DNA of 64,000 nt from Lasioglossum baleicum (GCF_051020765.1 NC_134944.1:6014001-6078000); one strand, 5' to 3'. Positions 1-12,652 are shown, counted from the stretch's first letter. Numbers and translations are program-made. The notes: generated by a model not told the origin, from the sequence alone.

Positions 1-108
1 TAGATCAGAAAAATTCAAGAATATTGTAATGTTCTTTGTAACAAAGTCATTAAGAGATGAAATCAATTTTTGTTTTATTCCTGTTTCCCACAATCAATGC
101 AGAATATT

Positions 109-136
109 TTTATTTAGCATAAAGATCCGCAGTCCA
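109..136. mobile_element. Right terminus of a hAT-like MITE (partial)
   Basis: The stretch TTTAGCATAAAGATCCGCAG followed by TCCA matches the right ends of the fuller copies at 62078-62254 and 40042-40145 (GCATAAAGATCCGCAGTCTA type). No matching left end is visible between base 1 and here, so the other terminus is either decayed or lies before the window. This is an AT-rich non-coding relic. The assignment rests on the shared terminus only. Confidence 0.5.
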
Positions 137-2321
137 TCACATTCAAGAATTTTAATGAAGTAATATTTTTAAGTTCCCGTGACACTTCACAGTGTCCTGC
201 ATTACCTGCTCATTTCCATCTCGAACGCGTCAAATCCGTTGATCAACGAGCAGTCTTATTTCGCAACGAAGTGAGCGAATCGCCGAAGAGTAAAGAATGG
301 CGGTTCTCGCAACCCGATTGCGGATTCCCCGGAACAGATTGTCGCGGTCGAGGCGGATCGTTTCGATCTCTAATCAACCTGGTGAAACAGGATCCTCGTG
401 ATCCGGCGGAGCTCTCGATACGCGGAATCGAGGGGCTGGCGAAAATTGTCGATGAATTCCATAGCGCACCGAGAGGAGCGAGTGGTACTCTAACATTCTC
501 GCACGAGTCGTCTCGCTCTCTCGCAGACCCGATAGCAGTTGAAGAGAGAGGAAGACGGGAGAATCCTAGCTTGCAGCTACTCGTTGGAAGGTAGACCGTA
601 GGAGGGTAACGTCTGGTACGAATCTGTAATCTAGTAATCTGGTAGCCGGGCAGGATACAGTCGGCACTATAATCGGCAGCATGGTTCTAGATATCCCGGT
701 GGGATTCGCGAGACTCGGGCTTGATTCGCGAATCGAACGCTCTGTTCGTGTACGGGCCGTGTGCCCCTTCGGCCGTTGGTATCTCGAGAGTGCCCGGGAT
801 TGTTTGCCAGTTACCGAGGCAAAATCGCTGCCAATCGGGAGCAAGACTCGCAAGCGAGGCCGGGCCCGTTTGCTCGGGCTCGCGTGCCCGTGGAGTTTGG
901 CGTAACGTCGCGCGTCAATCAACGACAGCCCGATTCCCAACCCTGAGAGACGTCCGGACTTCTCTCTCTCTCTCTCTCCCTCTCCGCTGTGTGTATCACG
1001 GACGGGCCGCCGTGATAGCCGTCGACATACGGTACGAGGGGTGGCTGAGTCGGTTTTCGAGGCGCGCAGCCACCGTTTTGTGCAAGTCGAAGTCTCGAAG
1101 TCGAACTCGAAGACGGCGCCTCGCTCGGCTCGTCAGCTCGGGGAGCCATCTTTACACGCGTGCGGTCAGCTCGCGTGTTGCACGCACGCCTCCTCCGCGT
1201 TCCTCACTCTCGTTTCCGTTCCTTCTTCTTCCACTTTCTCCTCGCCTTCTTCTTCTGACCGTAACCTCGACGACTTATTGTTTGGCCCGATGATTTTTTA
1301 GACACTCGTTAGGAACACATCTAGCTAGGCCCGAAACCGCGCTGGGAATTTCGGCGCCATTCCGGCTCTCGGGTGTCAGCGTTTCGCTGCAAGGGATTTC
1401 TTCATGTTTCGGATGGAGGTGTTATTTCGAGGCTTTTGTTCGTGAGATGATTCCGAAGGCAGAGAAACGGTTCATTCATTTTTTGGACTCTGGGGCTTTT
1501 CGCTTACATTGTTTCTATTGTGACGTCCTCGGTGATGGGCCTAGATCGGGGCACGTTTGCCTTGAGACAGACTGAGCCCCCCTTGAGGAGCCCTTACTGT
1601 GCCTAGGCCTGCCCTAGATACTTCAATTTGAGGACAACTACTATTTTCATAGTAAAATTGCGTAGCTTCCTCCCATACCTTTCTTGACATCTCGGATCCA
1701 GCGCGGAACAGATGATCGAAGAATTCGCGTAGCGATCCCTGAATTATGGATGAGGAATCTGGCGATTCCGATGGGTAGGCCGCGGGGAAGGGCAGCAGGG
1801 GATCGTTATCGGCGGACGCGGCCATAAAGTACATTTTAATTCGAGCGCGGTCGCGATAGATAAAGCACGGAGCAGGCTAGGCGGACCTTGCGCCCGCGGA
1901 TCGCACGTACGGACAATCAGACTTGCAAAAGCGGGGCTTAATTGGCCTCTTAGCCGCGCGGGACGATGATTAATTGGCGCGGAACCGGCCGCGAGAGGCG
2001 AGCTCAGCACGAAACTCACCTCTCTTCTCTCTTCCTCCGGTTTACTCTTTCGCCTTGTTCTACGCCCTCTGCGACGACCCAGCCGAATCTTCGCGAGATC
2101 ACCGCACCGGTGACGTAAGAGGACGCGCGAGGAACGCTCGCGTGTTAAATTGCCGTGAAATATCCACGAGCCGGCGGAATACCTGAGCACAGGTCCGGAA
2201 TCGGTTCAAAGTTCGGCCAAACAATCCCCCGCCCTCGAACATTTCGCTACCGACGGCTAGCTCCGTCCACCAGAAGCACCAGAACCCTGAAGAACATACC
2301 ATTATCACCTAGTAATATTTA
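137..2321. other. CpG-rich unique DNA, no gene recognised
   Basis: From about 270 to 1300 the DNA is CpG-dense, with open frames on both strands. The longest, 721-1293 on the plus strand (190 codons), is an Arg/Ser/Leu-rich reading of CpG-rich and CT-repeat DNA with no domain. The overlapping frames of similar length on both strands point to base composition, not coding. The rest (1300-2321) is mixed unique sequence without repeats. A regulatory region or an untranslated exon would look the same to me. Confidence 0.55.
961..978. repeat. (TC)9 microsatellite
   Basis: A pure TC dinucleotide run inside the CpG-rich stretch. It extends the open frame at 721-1293 as Ser-Leu repeats, one reason that frame is rejected as a gene. 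Confidence 0.9.
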
Positions 2322-2402
2322 TTAGGTCGGAAAGAAAGTTCTCGCGGTGTTTGTTATTTTGATTTTATAATAAAAACCGCAAGAACTTTCTTTCCGACCT
2401 AA
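2322..2402. mobile_element. 81-bp mariner-derived MITE hairpin
   Basis: The two ends are inverted repeats of about 27 bp, starting TTAGGTCGGAAAGAAAGTTC, with one visible mismatch (CTCGCGG against CTTGCGG). A short AT-rich spacer lies between. The TTAGGT-CGG...GCGGT layout is that of mariner-family termini. The element is flanked by TA, as expected for mariner, and the identity extends to a 6-bp direct repeat TATTTA (2316-2321 and 2403-2408). It has no transposase, so it is a non-autonomous deletion derivative that reduces to two joined ends. The whole element would fold into one hairpin if transcribed. Confidence 0.88.
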
Positions 2403-2404
2403 TA

Positions 2405-5275
2405 TTTATCCGTTCTTTAAAACATTTTTGTGGAGAGTCTTCTTGCGGACACGTTGATCTGTCCGTTATTCCTAATACAGCAGCTGCTAATTAATTCAGA
2501 CCTGGACTCTGCCATTGGGAGGTTGCAGTTCTGTGTCAATTATAAACATTTATAAAATTTTCGTTCTTTAAAAGCTGCTAAAAAATTTTAATTTCTGCGT
2601 CCACTCAAAAACAGTTCTACAGCCCAACATTTAAAAATTCTGGTTCCATGGTTCCATCAATAGACTGCGGATTTTTCTGCAAATTAAAAATGTTCGCATT
2701 GATTCCAGAACGCGGGTGCCATATAAAAGTTTCTACTTTTGATTATCCTATTCAGCTGAAACTAACACATTCGTGTCTTTGAATATTTTTAACATGTCCA
2801 CTCCTTTAAGTTGCATAAAATCATCAATAAGGACATTTCAACTCGACGGGAACGAATCTCCGTACTCCTTGGGCGCAATAACGGCGGTAATTTTTAATTA
2901 ACATCTCCCCAAAGGCTGTGAAAACACGTCCAGCCGCCGCGCAACATACTTATCATCGCCCGGAGAATCTCGGAGGCGTTGTGGAACGTTTTCCAGTGGT
3001 TAGGGGATCGGAGCGACGCGTAACGCGCGGTTCTTGACGCCCGGCTCTATGATACGAGCAATCGAGATAATCGCCGAGGACGTGTAATTATATCATTGTA
3101 CCGAATTACCTGGCGGCGTTTCACGGCCGTTGTTACGGTCGCGGACCCTGAAGAACCGGGCTCCGAGGAGGTGTTATTAACTGCCGACGTTGATACATCT
3201 AGTCCCGGTTTCGCAGCGTCCCGTATCGACGGCTACATTTTTCCTGGGCCGAGCCCGAGAGCCCGAGACGGACGAGAGAGAAATTGGACTCCGGGAGAAG
3301 GAGAGAGAGAGATCCTCCGGGACCAGGGATGGCTGACTTATTAGATTCGCGGGGCATTAAACTGTCGTTTATTCACGGCGAAATTGCGCGCGAACCCCGG
3401 CAACCCTTGTGAAAAACCATTGTTGCGCCGCTGGGAAACTCCCCGCTGTTAAAACGATATAAACCCCGAAAACGAACCCGAAGTCGACAGACGAACAACA
3501 CCCGTTTCATTAAACGGTTGCGGAAACCTGAACGTGGTAAAAATTTCAATGTTTAGTTTCTGGACGTTTCCGTACGTATTTTTCAGTTCAAGGGAAGATC
3601 TTGAAATAGAATGTATAGGAGGAAGAAATCGGTTCCGATCGTCACGACTCTCGCCGATCGGCAGCAAGAGCATAGACGTGTAATTACGAAGGGTTCGGTT
3701 TCTCGAAGCTGTTCGCAGTATATCATCGTTCGATTAACCCCGAAAAATTACAAATTACCGCTCGCGGTGAACCGTCAAGGTTTCGCGCCATCTAGCTCGC
3801 CGCCATCTTGGATACGGTGTTTAGGCCCGCGGGAGATCTTCGTGCATCAGTACACCGCGAATTTTTCTCTGTAGATTTAATCGATGACTCCGAATTGAAT
3901 ATTATCTCGTTAATGTACCTAGTTTTAGAGGTCTAGAAAATGCAAGAGGGTTGAAAAACGGTGTCGTACGTGGCTCCTGCATCTCGCAACAGTTGCAGAA
4001 CATTTTTTATCTGCTTTACCTGGTGGGTAAAGTGTCGAAACGGCCCTCGGAATTAATTGTGGGAGGAGTGCTCGTAAAGCGACACGAAAAGCAGAGTTCG
4101 GAGTCGCCGAGGAACAGGTTCGATATCAATAAATGAATTTTATCGGATAGCAGTGTGTCAGCGGCACAAATACGAGAATCACAGTCCCGCCCATGTCGAA
4201 TTAGAAAGGCCCACAAAACTGTTGGGGCAGGAGACTGTTCGCAAACGAGGAGCCGTTAATGAGGCGATATTTCAGTTTTTGAATAACTGACCTAGCCTGG
4301 GCGCAGACGTCGAACCGGTTCCGAGAGTCTGAACTCTGCTCGTACGAAACTTATGCCTCGTTTCCTCGATCCATCAGCGATCTTCCAAGCCGTCCACAGA
4401 GTCACCGTCTATCTCTCAATTAGTATGTTCGATCGGTGCGAGAATCAATGGCGCGAATCAGGAGGAGAGAGACGATCGGGAAGGCCGGAGGAGATATCGA
4501 GATGGTGGCGATCGGGATGAAAAGCAAACAAGTCCCACCCTGGACTATCGGTTGCGCGGCAATAATTGATAGAATAAATTAAATCATTTGTCTTGGCGGG
4601 AAATTAAAAATGTAATTTATATACGAGTGGGTCGGGCCCGTACCTGGCCCTGATAAAACGAAAGAGAGAAAGAGATACACACCTACACGCAGTGAATCGG
4701 ACACGGAGAAAAGGGTCCCAGGATGCATCGTGCCGGATTACCGCGAGGGCGACGAAAGAGATAGAGAAATCGGCGATCCTCTTCCGAGGAGAAGGATGGT
4801 AGGAGAGGTGGGATGGGGGTGGGTGGGAACGGGTACGCGCCGGTGGCTCGTTTTGTTTTTGGCCCGTCTTTCGATTTATTCCACGCTGATGAATCAGGTG
4901 TGTGGCGCTCTCCTCGTCCCTCGCCTGCTCGCTCGCTCTGTCTCTGTCCGTTGCCGAGCCTCGAGATTACTTTTGTGGGCGGAACGCTTTCTGTCAGTGC
5001 CTCCGAGGGTATATTCAGGTATAGGAACTCTCCTCCGCGTATACACGGAACGCTCTCCGACGCGCATACCTTCCTCTGCTCCCGTGACTCCTCTTCGCAG
5101 GGAACCCGCAGCTCCTATTTAAATTGGAACGCGGGACCACGATTCTTATTATTCGCGACCGTCTCAACCGATTGACCTCCGATACATCGCGGTTTCCACC
5201 AGTCTCTGCTCTCCACATCTTCCAGCAGCATTCAGCTCTCTTCGCGGAGCCAATTTCTTAAATAGATTTTATGCA
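2405..5275. other. Unique DNA without a recognised gene
   Basis: AT-rich from about 2405 to 2900, then CpG-rich with patches such as 3096-3344 and 4730-5175. The open frames in those patches are low-complexity Arg/Ser/Pro-rich readings with no domain. A single hAT-like MITE end lies at 2661. I see no array, RNA gene or paired inverted repeat here. Confidence 0.55.
2661..2682. mobile_element. Solo left terminus of the hAT-like MITE family
   Basis: TAGACTGCGGATTTTTCTGC resembles the left ends of the copies at 62078 (TAGACTGCGAATTTTATGC) and 13342 (TAGACAGCGGATTTTACGC). No partner end is found downstream, so this is a truncated or heavily decayed copy, or a chance match. Confidence 0.35.
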
Positions 5276-5719
5276 CACTGAGAAAAAAATCCTGTCGAAA
5301 CAAGAAAAATATATGTTGATTTAATAAGATGTACTATTGAATAGTACTTATTTTAATATTTAATACTATTGAATTTCAATAGCAAAACTCATTACCGCCA
5401 ATCATATAAGCGAATAGCTTGACATCAATGTTTTCAAAAAAATAAGTTATGGCCCGATACCAATTCCAGTATAAATCAATACATTTCTCAAATTTTTTTA
5501 ACAACATATCTGATTGAAGGAAAAGGAGAAATATTACGAATAATAATGTACGGTATTGAATCGAATAATATTTTCCATCATTTCATGATAGACAATTCAA
5601 ATACATCACGATTTGCTTCTAAATTTCATACTATTGAAAAGAATACATTGATATTCATCGAAGTAAATAAAACACAATAACACGCGTGTTATTGAAGTAA
5701 CTACTTTTTTTTCTCAGTG
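5276..5719. mobile_element. 444-bp AT-rich MITE with CACTGAG ends
   Basis: The block begins CACTGAGAAAAAAA and ends with the exact complement TTTTTTTCTCAGTG, a perfect 14-bp terminal inverted repeat. It sits as a sharply AT-rich island in CpG-rich DNA. Inside, TACTATTGAA-like words recur near both ends (5331, 5364, 5629), the kind of subterminal repeat seen in non-autonomous DNA transposons. No transposase frame is present. Target duplication is unclear: TGCA lies to the left and CATT to the right. I do not assign a superfamily. Confidence 0.72.
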
Positions 5720-8700
5720 CATTCATGAGAACAATGAATATGCAGATGTAATTTAAAATAGTACAAATATTTAAGGAATTTAAATAGACTGTCCCAGCAT
5801 ATAAGCGGATTTAAACTACCACTAAAAGTAAAGTAAAATTCAAGTACCACCAAGAATACGTTTCAAAAGAATTGATAATGAGTAAACAAAATTGTAAAAA
5901 TGTACCGGTGACCGATTGTTAGTTCACATCGTGATAATTCACAGCGCTCTTTCCCCGACGTCCGCATAGTTCGCCAAGTTCCCTGGTATCTTCGCAGTAT
6001 TCCTCTTCGAGGAGGTCTGGCCGGCAATCATCTGCGAGAGAGCAGACTCTCTCAAAGGCTTCGGAAAGCCACGAGATCGCGCAGCACATCCCTCCACCTC
6101 GGTAATTCACGAGGTTCCCAGCACCGCTGGCCGCCCACGTGTTTGAAATCGCGATAAACACCGTCCAGGACGATCGAGGAACCGTTGTTTTGACAGATGA
6201 AGAGCGTCGGAGTCGCTCGAGTTCTCGTGGATAGTCCGAAGACCGGCTATCCTAATCGCGGCACCACCAACATCCGCGGCGCCGCTAACGATATTGGCTC
6301 AGCCGTCGCCGCCGCTTCGCGGATCGTCGCCGATAAATAACTGGACCACTTTGGTCGACCAGGAAAAGAAAAAGAGGAAGCTGGAGATGCCTGGAACCGA
6401 CCAATCCGACGTCCTCAGTAATTCAATTAGGATCGTATGATTGCCGAGTTTATGACGGACATGGCTGAGGCGGAATATAAAATGGCCGAGCATTTATTCA
6501 CTCAATTCACGTCGATTTAATCACTCTGAGACGCCAATAAACATTGCATTGCCATTACTCAAATTATTGTTTACTTTGGTAAAATTGGTACCAAACATTT
6601 AAATATTGTATGAGGTATAATATCATAAGATCAGAGAATTCCTCGAGCAACATCGTTTATAATTTAAAAAATTTTTAAAGTCAACGTAGAGTAACCTTCT
6701 TCTGAAATTATAATTCAAAATTATTCAGACTTTTAATAATACAACAATTTTATTTTCCACAATGGCAGTCCACTAATGAATTTTGCTGCGAAAATTTTCG
6801 CGCAGGCTCCTGGATCGAACTTGAAGTAGATCACGAAGTAAATTACCGGACGAAGCAGCTCGCGAGGCAAAGTGATCGCAGAACGAAGTGCATAGATCTC
6901 GGGACGAAGTGGATCACGAAGTAAATTGCAGAAGGTAGGAATCGTGTGTATGTGCCTGGGCAATGGGAAGAAGCATTGCTAATGGGAAGATGCTTTCACC
7001 ATTGTCTCTGCATCGAATTCCGCGTTCAGCATTGAGCCGATTCCGTGCTTTGTTTGTGGGTTTGAGGGATCGTTTGACCACGGAGGAAGCGGCTCGGAAA
7101 ACCAGCTCGTGGCTCGAGGCCCGAGCCGTCGATGCATGGAGCAAATCGGGAACCCGTAGGAACAGAAAGAAGAAACAAAGCTCGGTGTGCTCGGACCGGC
7201 AGCGTAGGACGATTTGTTCGCGCCGCGGGAGTTCGGCTTAACGAAAATAAGCGAACTTCTCACATAACTCACTGGGGACTTGGCTCCGGGGCCCTCTCGC
7301 CCGCTAAACGAACCAACAAACGAATACAAATAGAAATCATTAATGGTTTTGTTTCACGGGTTCTCTAGGCCTCGGCCGAGAGAGGAAGAGGAACCACATA
7401 ATGATTCGTTAATGATTCCCTGCAGCCCGACACGGCCCGGCCCGAGCCCGGCCCGCACCGGGAATATTCGGTGTTGGCCCTGCATGGGAACAACCGAGAC
7501 GCTCGTCTCGTCCAGAAGCTGCGGAACTCGCCGTTCCGCTGGAACGAACGCGATTACACGCGGGATTTAAGCGAGATTCGTTGAAACATTGGAACAGCGG
7601 GTGGCTGCCGGCAGGAACAGGAAATCCGCAGGTATACCGGCTCGCTTTATCGCGATTCCGAGTCCATCTTCCGCCGCGAAGTCGCCGATCTCCCGATCCA
7701 GCCCGAGCCTCTTCGAGTCTGCTCCGGGGAACGCTGGATCTTCAATTTTTAGCATCTAATTTTTAACGAGGGAGGGAAATTTCCACCTAGAATAGCTCCC
7801 AAAGCATAATAGTTTATGTTTTGGTAGTTGTTTTCCGATAGCGACTCTTGAGACGAATCCAACGAGGTGCTACATCAAGATCTTTGAAGGTCAACCAAGG
7901 TCATTAATGAAAAAAGGCGAAATAAACTTACAGTTGCAGAAGCTATTCAAATAAATGATTCCCATATGTCTTATCACTTCAGCACTTATGCTGAATGCTG
8001 TTCAACAATTCGCCCCTGAAGATGGGAGTTTGCATAAAGATTCTTCTTACTGAACAAGCCATGTGCTCTTGAGAAAGAAAGAAGTCTCCTCCCGTACTCG
8101 AGTTTAATTCAATAAACAATAGAGTCTCGGAACAAATGGCAACAGTACTTGTACCTCGTGCAAACACAAGGCGTCGTTACTTAAAGAATTAAAGAATTGT
8201 TCTTCGACAGATGTTCAAGATCGAAACAATCCTTCTGCGACGTCCTCGGACGGTCTCTCGACGAAAGAGAGGAAGAGTATCGTCGAGGATCGATTCTAGG
8301 AACGACTGCGATCCTCGGGAAGATCGGGACCCTTCGATCGTGGACGTCGATCAGCTGGCCCCGCCTTTTATATACTCGGCTGACGGTGCAACTTCGACCC
8401 CAGCGGCGACGGGTTTTTTAGCGAATTTAATATTTATACCGAATGACTGATGACCGTAATACCGAAACGGGGTCGCATTGTTCGAAACGCCAGTGTCATT
8501 GATCGATACGCGGTGGGAAACTTCGAGCGGGACGACAGCGAACGGAATCTCCGATCGCTCAAACTTTCGTTCCTGCGACTGCGAATTGTTCTGCGGAGTC
8601 ATATGTTTTCAGTCGAACCTCTTCCAATTCATTCCAGTGCACCCTGCACGAGGATTCGATTGAATCAATTTTGCAAGCCCAGCATTATACATAATGAAAA

Positions 8701-8974
8701 TAATTTGACGATACTGACGTGTATTTCTTTATAATAATAACAGGCTGGAATTTATTCCAGTGCCGGATTACGTCCACCAGAGGTCCTATAAGCACTGAAA
8801 AGATTTTCAAAAATACACACGTGGACCGTTGGCAGTACTATTGCTATGTTAAAAATGTAAAAAGCAGTGCTTTTGTATTAATCCAGCATTTATTGGGACT
8901 TCATAGAATTTTTCTCGAATAACGAAGTTCCGTAAAATACAACTTCGCGTATTGTAAAAGAAAAAATCCACTAT
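5720..8974. other. Unique DNA with a small degenerate repeat, no gene recognised
   Basis: Mixed composition. AT-rich DNA at 5720-5900 and 6530-6760 separates CpG-rich patches (5930-6500, 6960-7750, 8190-8600). Around 6813-6935 the words GACGAAGTGGATCACGAAGT and AAGTAAATT recur imperfectly, a degenerate short tandem array. The open frames are short and have no domain. No RNA gene recognised. Confidence 0.55.
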
Positions 8975-9326
8975 CTTTTTTTCTTTTTTGAAATTATTTA
9001 TTTATAAAGGTCGCATTAACATCGAGGTCATTAGCGACCACTTTTGGTATACAGTTATAAGTACATTCTTTTGTTATCGCAATAATACATAAGTGTAAAT
9101 ATAATTAAATTTTGTAGTATAGGTCTACATTTTTTAGGAAAGTAAGAACGCTTGTAATAATCTTTTGGTCGTTGAGGCATTCACTCAGATTGGTTGGAAT
9201 GTTGTGGGCTTGTCGTTGTGTCTGAAGGGCTGGGCACTCGAGGAGGATATGTTCGATAGATAGTGGTATGTTTTATTTATTTTAATGTTTTATTTAATAC
9301 AAAAGGTATATTCATCAAAGATATAC
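8975..9326 (-). mobile_element. 5'-truncated non-LTR retrotransposon (LINE) insertion
   Basis: Read on the minus strand, this is the 3' end of a LINE: a C-terminal coding tail (9269 down to 9105), a short 3' UTR, an AATAAA-like signal near 8996-9003 and an interrupted A-rich tail (plus-strand T run 8976-8989). A perfect 12-bp direct repeat AAAATCCACTAT flanks it at 8963-8974 and 9327-9338, the expected target duplication of target-primed reverse transcription. Bases 9270-9326 at the 5' junction are not coding and are unexplained: filler, an inverted segment, or older target sequence. Confidence 0.82.
9105..9269 (-). pseudogene. C-terminal fragment of a LINE reverse-transcriptase polyprotein
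   Basis: The minus-strand frame reads IPLSIEHILLECPALQTQ and continues to a terminal TFLKNVDLYYKI before TAA at 9107-9105. The EHILLECP motif followed by a tail ending in FLK-x-x-x-LY-x-KI is typical of the C-terminus of Jockey/I/R1-like insect LINE ORF2 proteins, just past the RNase H region. About 54 codons survive. Reverse-transcriptase and endonuclease domains are absent, and the frame meets a stop immediately upstream, so the fragment is dead. Clade within the LINEs cannot be settled from this length. Confidence 0.85.
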
Positions 9327-12300
9327 AAAATCCACTATTTTGTCCGATGGTAATTTTCGGAGCAGCGTCGGTAATAACAATAACGGGGACTTCTTCCCAG
9401 AGCGTCCATTGTCGCGGGCACGGGAACAAAACTAATTTCAAGGGTGAGGTTCCGGTGGCGGCGGTATTGTCGCTTACGAGAGACGGCCGTTTAGCGCTCG
9501 ATAATGAAGCGTATCTCGACGCGGACAGGAGGATCGAGCGCCGTCCGTGGACCGCAAAGGACGCCAGCCCTTCTCTCTCTCTCACTTCTCATCTTGGAGG
9601 GCACTCGAGCCGAAGGATCGGCCCTGAAGAAACGCCACCAGACCCCCTTTTTTCTACGGCGGCCGGACAATGCGTTCGATTATTGCGACGCGTTCCGTAA
9701 TTACGTCCGCGGACGATTAAAACGAGGCTCCTCTCGAAGGGCTGTTGCTCCAATGTTTTCTTCGAGCCTCTTCTTCTACGTTGTTCTTCACCTTCTCTTC
9801 TTCTACGCTGTTCTTCTCCCTTATGGTCGCGCGCCGTCCGTTTCACACGTCTTGCAAGCTGCAGCATTTGTTTCGAGCAAATGTTACCCCTATCGGTGTG
9901 TGTCGAGTATTTTCATCATTTTGTTAAGATTGTTTGTGGATTCAATTTTTTCGTGGACTCTGAGGTCTGAATATTCCTTCAATTCTGATTCAAATTCATA
10001 ATCAAGTTCAAACTTTAATAGGAAATTACTCTTGTGGTAGTTGGAGGTCCTAGCCAGCTTCAGTGCCACTGTTTAAAGTTGACCTTGAGACTATACCAGC
10101 TCCTAGAATGTTTTCCTGGTGCCTGACAACACTAGTATATTTTTCTTATCTGTATGTTTTATTTCTCGTCTGTAGTATGTTTACTCTTATCTGTACTCTG
10201 ATCGCATTGACTCGCATGCTCGAACAATACAGTGTTGAGCACCGTACAAATGGTAGAAGGAGCGAGTGTCAGGGGTCAGTCGGATACGAATGAATTTCAG
10301 AGCAGCTGTCAGGTTAACAAGCCGTTACTGTTAACATTTAACAAGCTTGTTAGCCAATTTCATAGAGCCCCGACGCGAAAAATAAAGGAAAGAGAAGCGG
10401 CAACGATTCAGCTAACTCTTGAGAAATCGTGGTTCCCGAAGATCTCATTCACACCTCGGTCCCATGGAGAGAATCCACCTGGTCTGTTGTGCTATAGGTG
10501 GGGAAGAACGACCGAGAGAAGTCGCGGATCGCACAATCGTAAAAAGATAAAGGCCTAGGCGAGGCGCGAACGAGGAAGGCAGAGCGCGAAAAAGAGGAAT
10601 AGATCTTAGATTAGAAACCGTGCAGCCAACAACCCGAGGAATCAGCAACGTATTCTCTCTCTCTCTCTCTATCTGTCTCTCTCTATGTTTTACCGGTGGC
10701 GCTGATGTTCCTTGTACAGCTACTGTGTGTTCCGACCGCTGACGGTTGCTATCATTAAAACGTAATCACTGCCGTTCGCTAACCCCGCGCTCGGCGATGC
10801 TAATTCCCTCGTTAATTAATGCCGAGTCTCATTGTGCTTGAGCCGTATGCCCGCACCGAGCGACTCGCCAGCGAAACTACCACCTCGCGCCTCGATTCCG
10901 GCCTGATTCCGCTCCGCGATACTCTGGAGCTACTGTCGATAGAGACATTACGCTAAGAGACTCCTCGGAACCCCCACTCGAAGCAGAACTGGGAACAATG
11001 CACAAACTCTTAGAGGACTTTTCTGAAGAACGATATCAAACGATATCTTACTGCCACGCTTATATCGAAGGAAGAAGGATTTCATTTCACAGATGACGCT
11101 GTAAGGCGACGCTGTTAATTTCGGAATTAGAGAATCGCTATCCCCTCTTCTTATTTGAAGTCAAGAAAAATATTCTATGAAATCCCAGTAAGGGGAAATT
11201 CTAGATAAAAAATGTATCGTAGGATTTCGGCGAGAAGAATCGCGTTAACGTATGTATTCCCGACCCGCGCGTTCCCGTATATTAATGAGCGCACGAGCGG
11301 GCGCGCGAGACAAGGCGAAGCGAGAAGCGCTACTACGTTCCCCTTTAGCGGAGGAAGCTAATTAAGAACACCGCGAGATTTCTCTGTCCGACCTTCCTGT
11401 CGGCGGCAGGCGCGATTTTTCTCGTCCGGTTTCGGCCGGGGTCGCACGATCACGCTCTCGTCGATCCGAGACGTTGTCGAGCGAAGACACCCGAGAACGC
11501 GTTTTTCCCCGATTCGCCACGCGTTTCGACGCCTGCCGGAATCGTCGGCACGATCTATCCGACGATCCGGCGCGATAATCGCGTGCCGACAGACCGCCTG
11601 ATCCGCTCCGCGGTGCTCCGAACCGCTTCGGAATGTCGAGCGAGCGCGGAAGAGCGTGACCGGTCGTCCGCGGCTTTAATCGCTCGCTCCGATTTTCAAT
11701 TTCTTTCGAAATCCATTCTACAAACTGCACAGTTATAGCCGACAATCTAGTCTACTGTCCTGAGAACAAATTTGGATCATTAGCTTGTCCGTAATTAGGG
11801 GAAACTAGTCTGATTGGGACCAGAGTCCCAGTTAAACTCAATTTATTATTGACATCGTCTAAATGTATTTCTTCTTAACAATTTTAATGGGTCGGAGTAT
11901 ATCCATTTTTGAGACACCCTGTATATAATGCATACAGCGTTCTTGGACTTGAAACACTAATTTACCAGCACGTAAACTGCACAAAAAAACCAATCAGGAG
12001 AAATTAATTTTCTGCTAATTATCGAGTCGTTTTAAACCTCGAGTGAAACCAGTTTATTCGCTCCTAATTCCCGCAACACCGTTTCCTCCGTTCTTAGTCT
12101 CCGCGAGACCCTCCAGCAAGAGTTTCAATGCTTAACCTGTTAATTGCGGAAGAGGTGTTGACTGGTCGTCAACGATTTTTTCATTTTTTATTCGCTTACC
12201 CACGCATTGTTAATTTCATTTGCCGAGTATATCAAGCGCAAGCCGCGATGGTTTCATTTTTCTTGTTCGACCGACGTTCTCAGCTAATGAGAGAGTTTTA

Positions 12301-12573
12301 CTGCTGAATATCCACGGAATTGCCTGGGGAATTGCCACTGAGTGCGGAGAGCGCGTACGTTAATTGCACAGGCCGCATCGTCAAACGTCGAGCGGAAATC
12401 TAGAAAAAGAATGTCGTGTGAGAAGAGTACAGGTTGCCCGAGAGATTTATATTTCGAGTTACGAATCGAGCGCGGGCAAACTGCGAGTTAGTCAGTTGCA
12501 TGCCTGACTGTCGTTTCGGGCTCTCTCGTGGGACTTCGCAAGAAGCAGAGTCGAAAGATTAGGACTTGTGTGT
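9327..12573. other. Unique DNA, no gene recognised
   Basis: CpG-rich patches (9400-9740, 10800-10930, 11240-11720) alternate with AT-rich sequence. A CT tract lies at 10654-10684. The patch 10720-10870 is unique sequence with TAATTA and ATTAAAA words and would be a place to look for a conserved non-coding element. At 11911-11926 the sequence GAGACACCCTGTATAT is the complement of the terminus of the fold-back family at 12749, probably another decayed end. Confidence 0.5.
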
Positions 12574-12652
12574 GGCTCCCCTCTTCCCCCCACGCTTCCG
12601 CCCGGTCACGTGACTCATCCGGTACTGGCAGGGAGGGGGTAACGTTTTCCCC
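12574..12652 (-). repeat. Dispersed repeat carrying GTCACGTGAC (copy 1)
   Basis: On the minus strand this reads GTTACCCCCTCCCTGCCAGT, then CCGGATGAGTCACGTGACCG, then GGCGGAAGCGTGGGGG. It aligns with the longer copy at 45827-45964 and the internally deleted copy at 38927-39012. It contains the 10-bp palindrome GTCACGTGAC at 12605-12614. Boundaries of the parent element are unknown. It carries no protein motif, so I treat it as a transposable-element fragment of unknown class. Confidence 0.7.
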
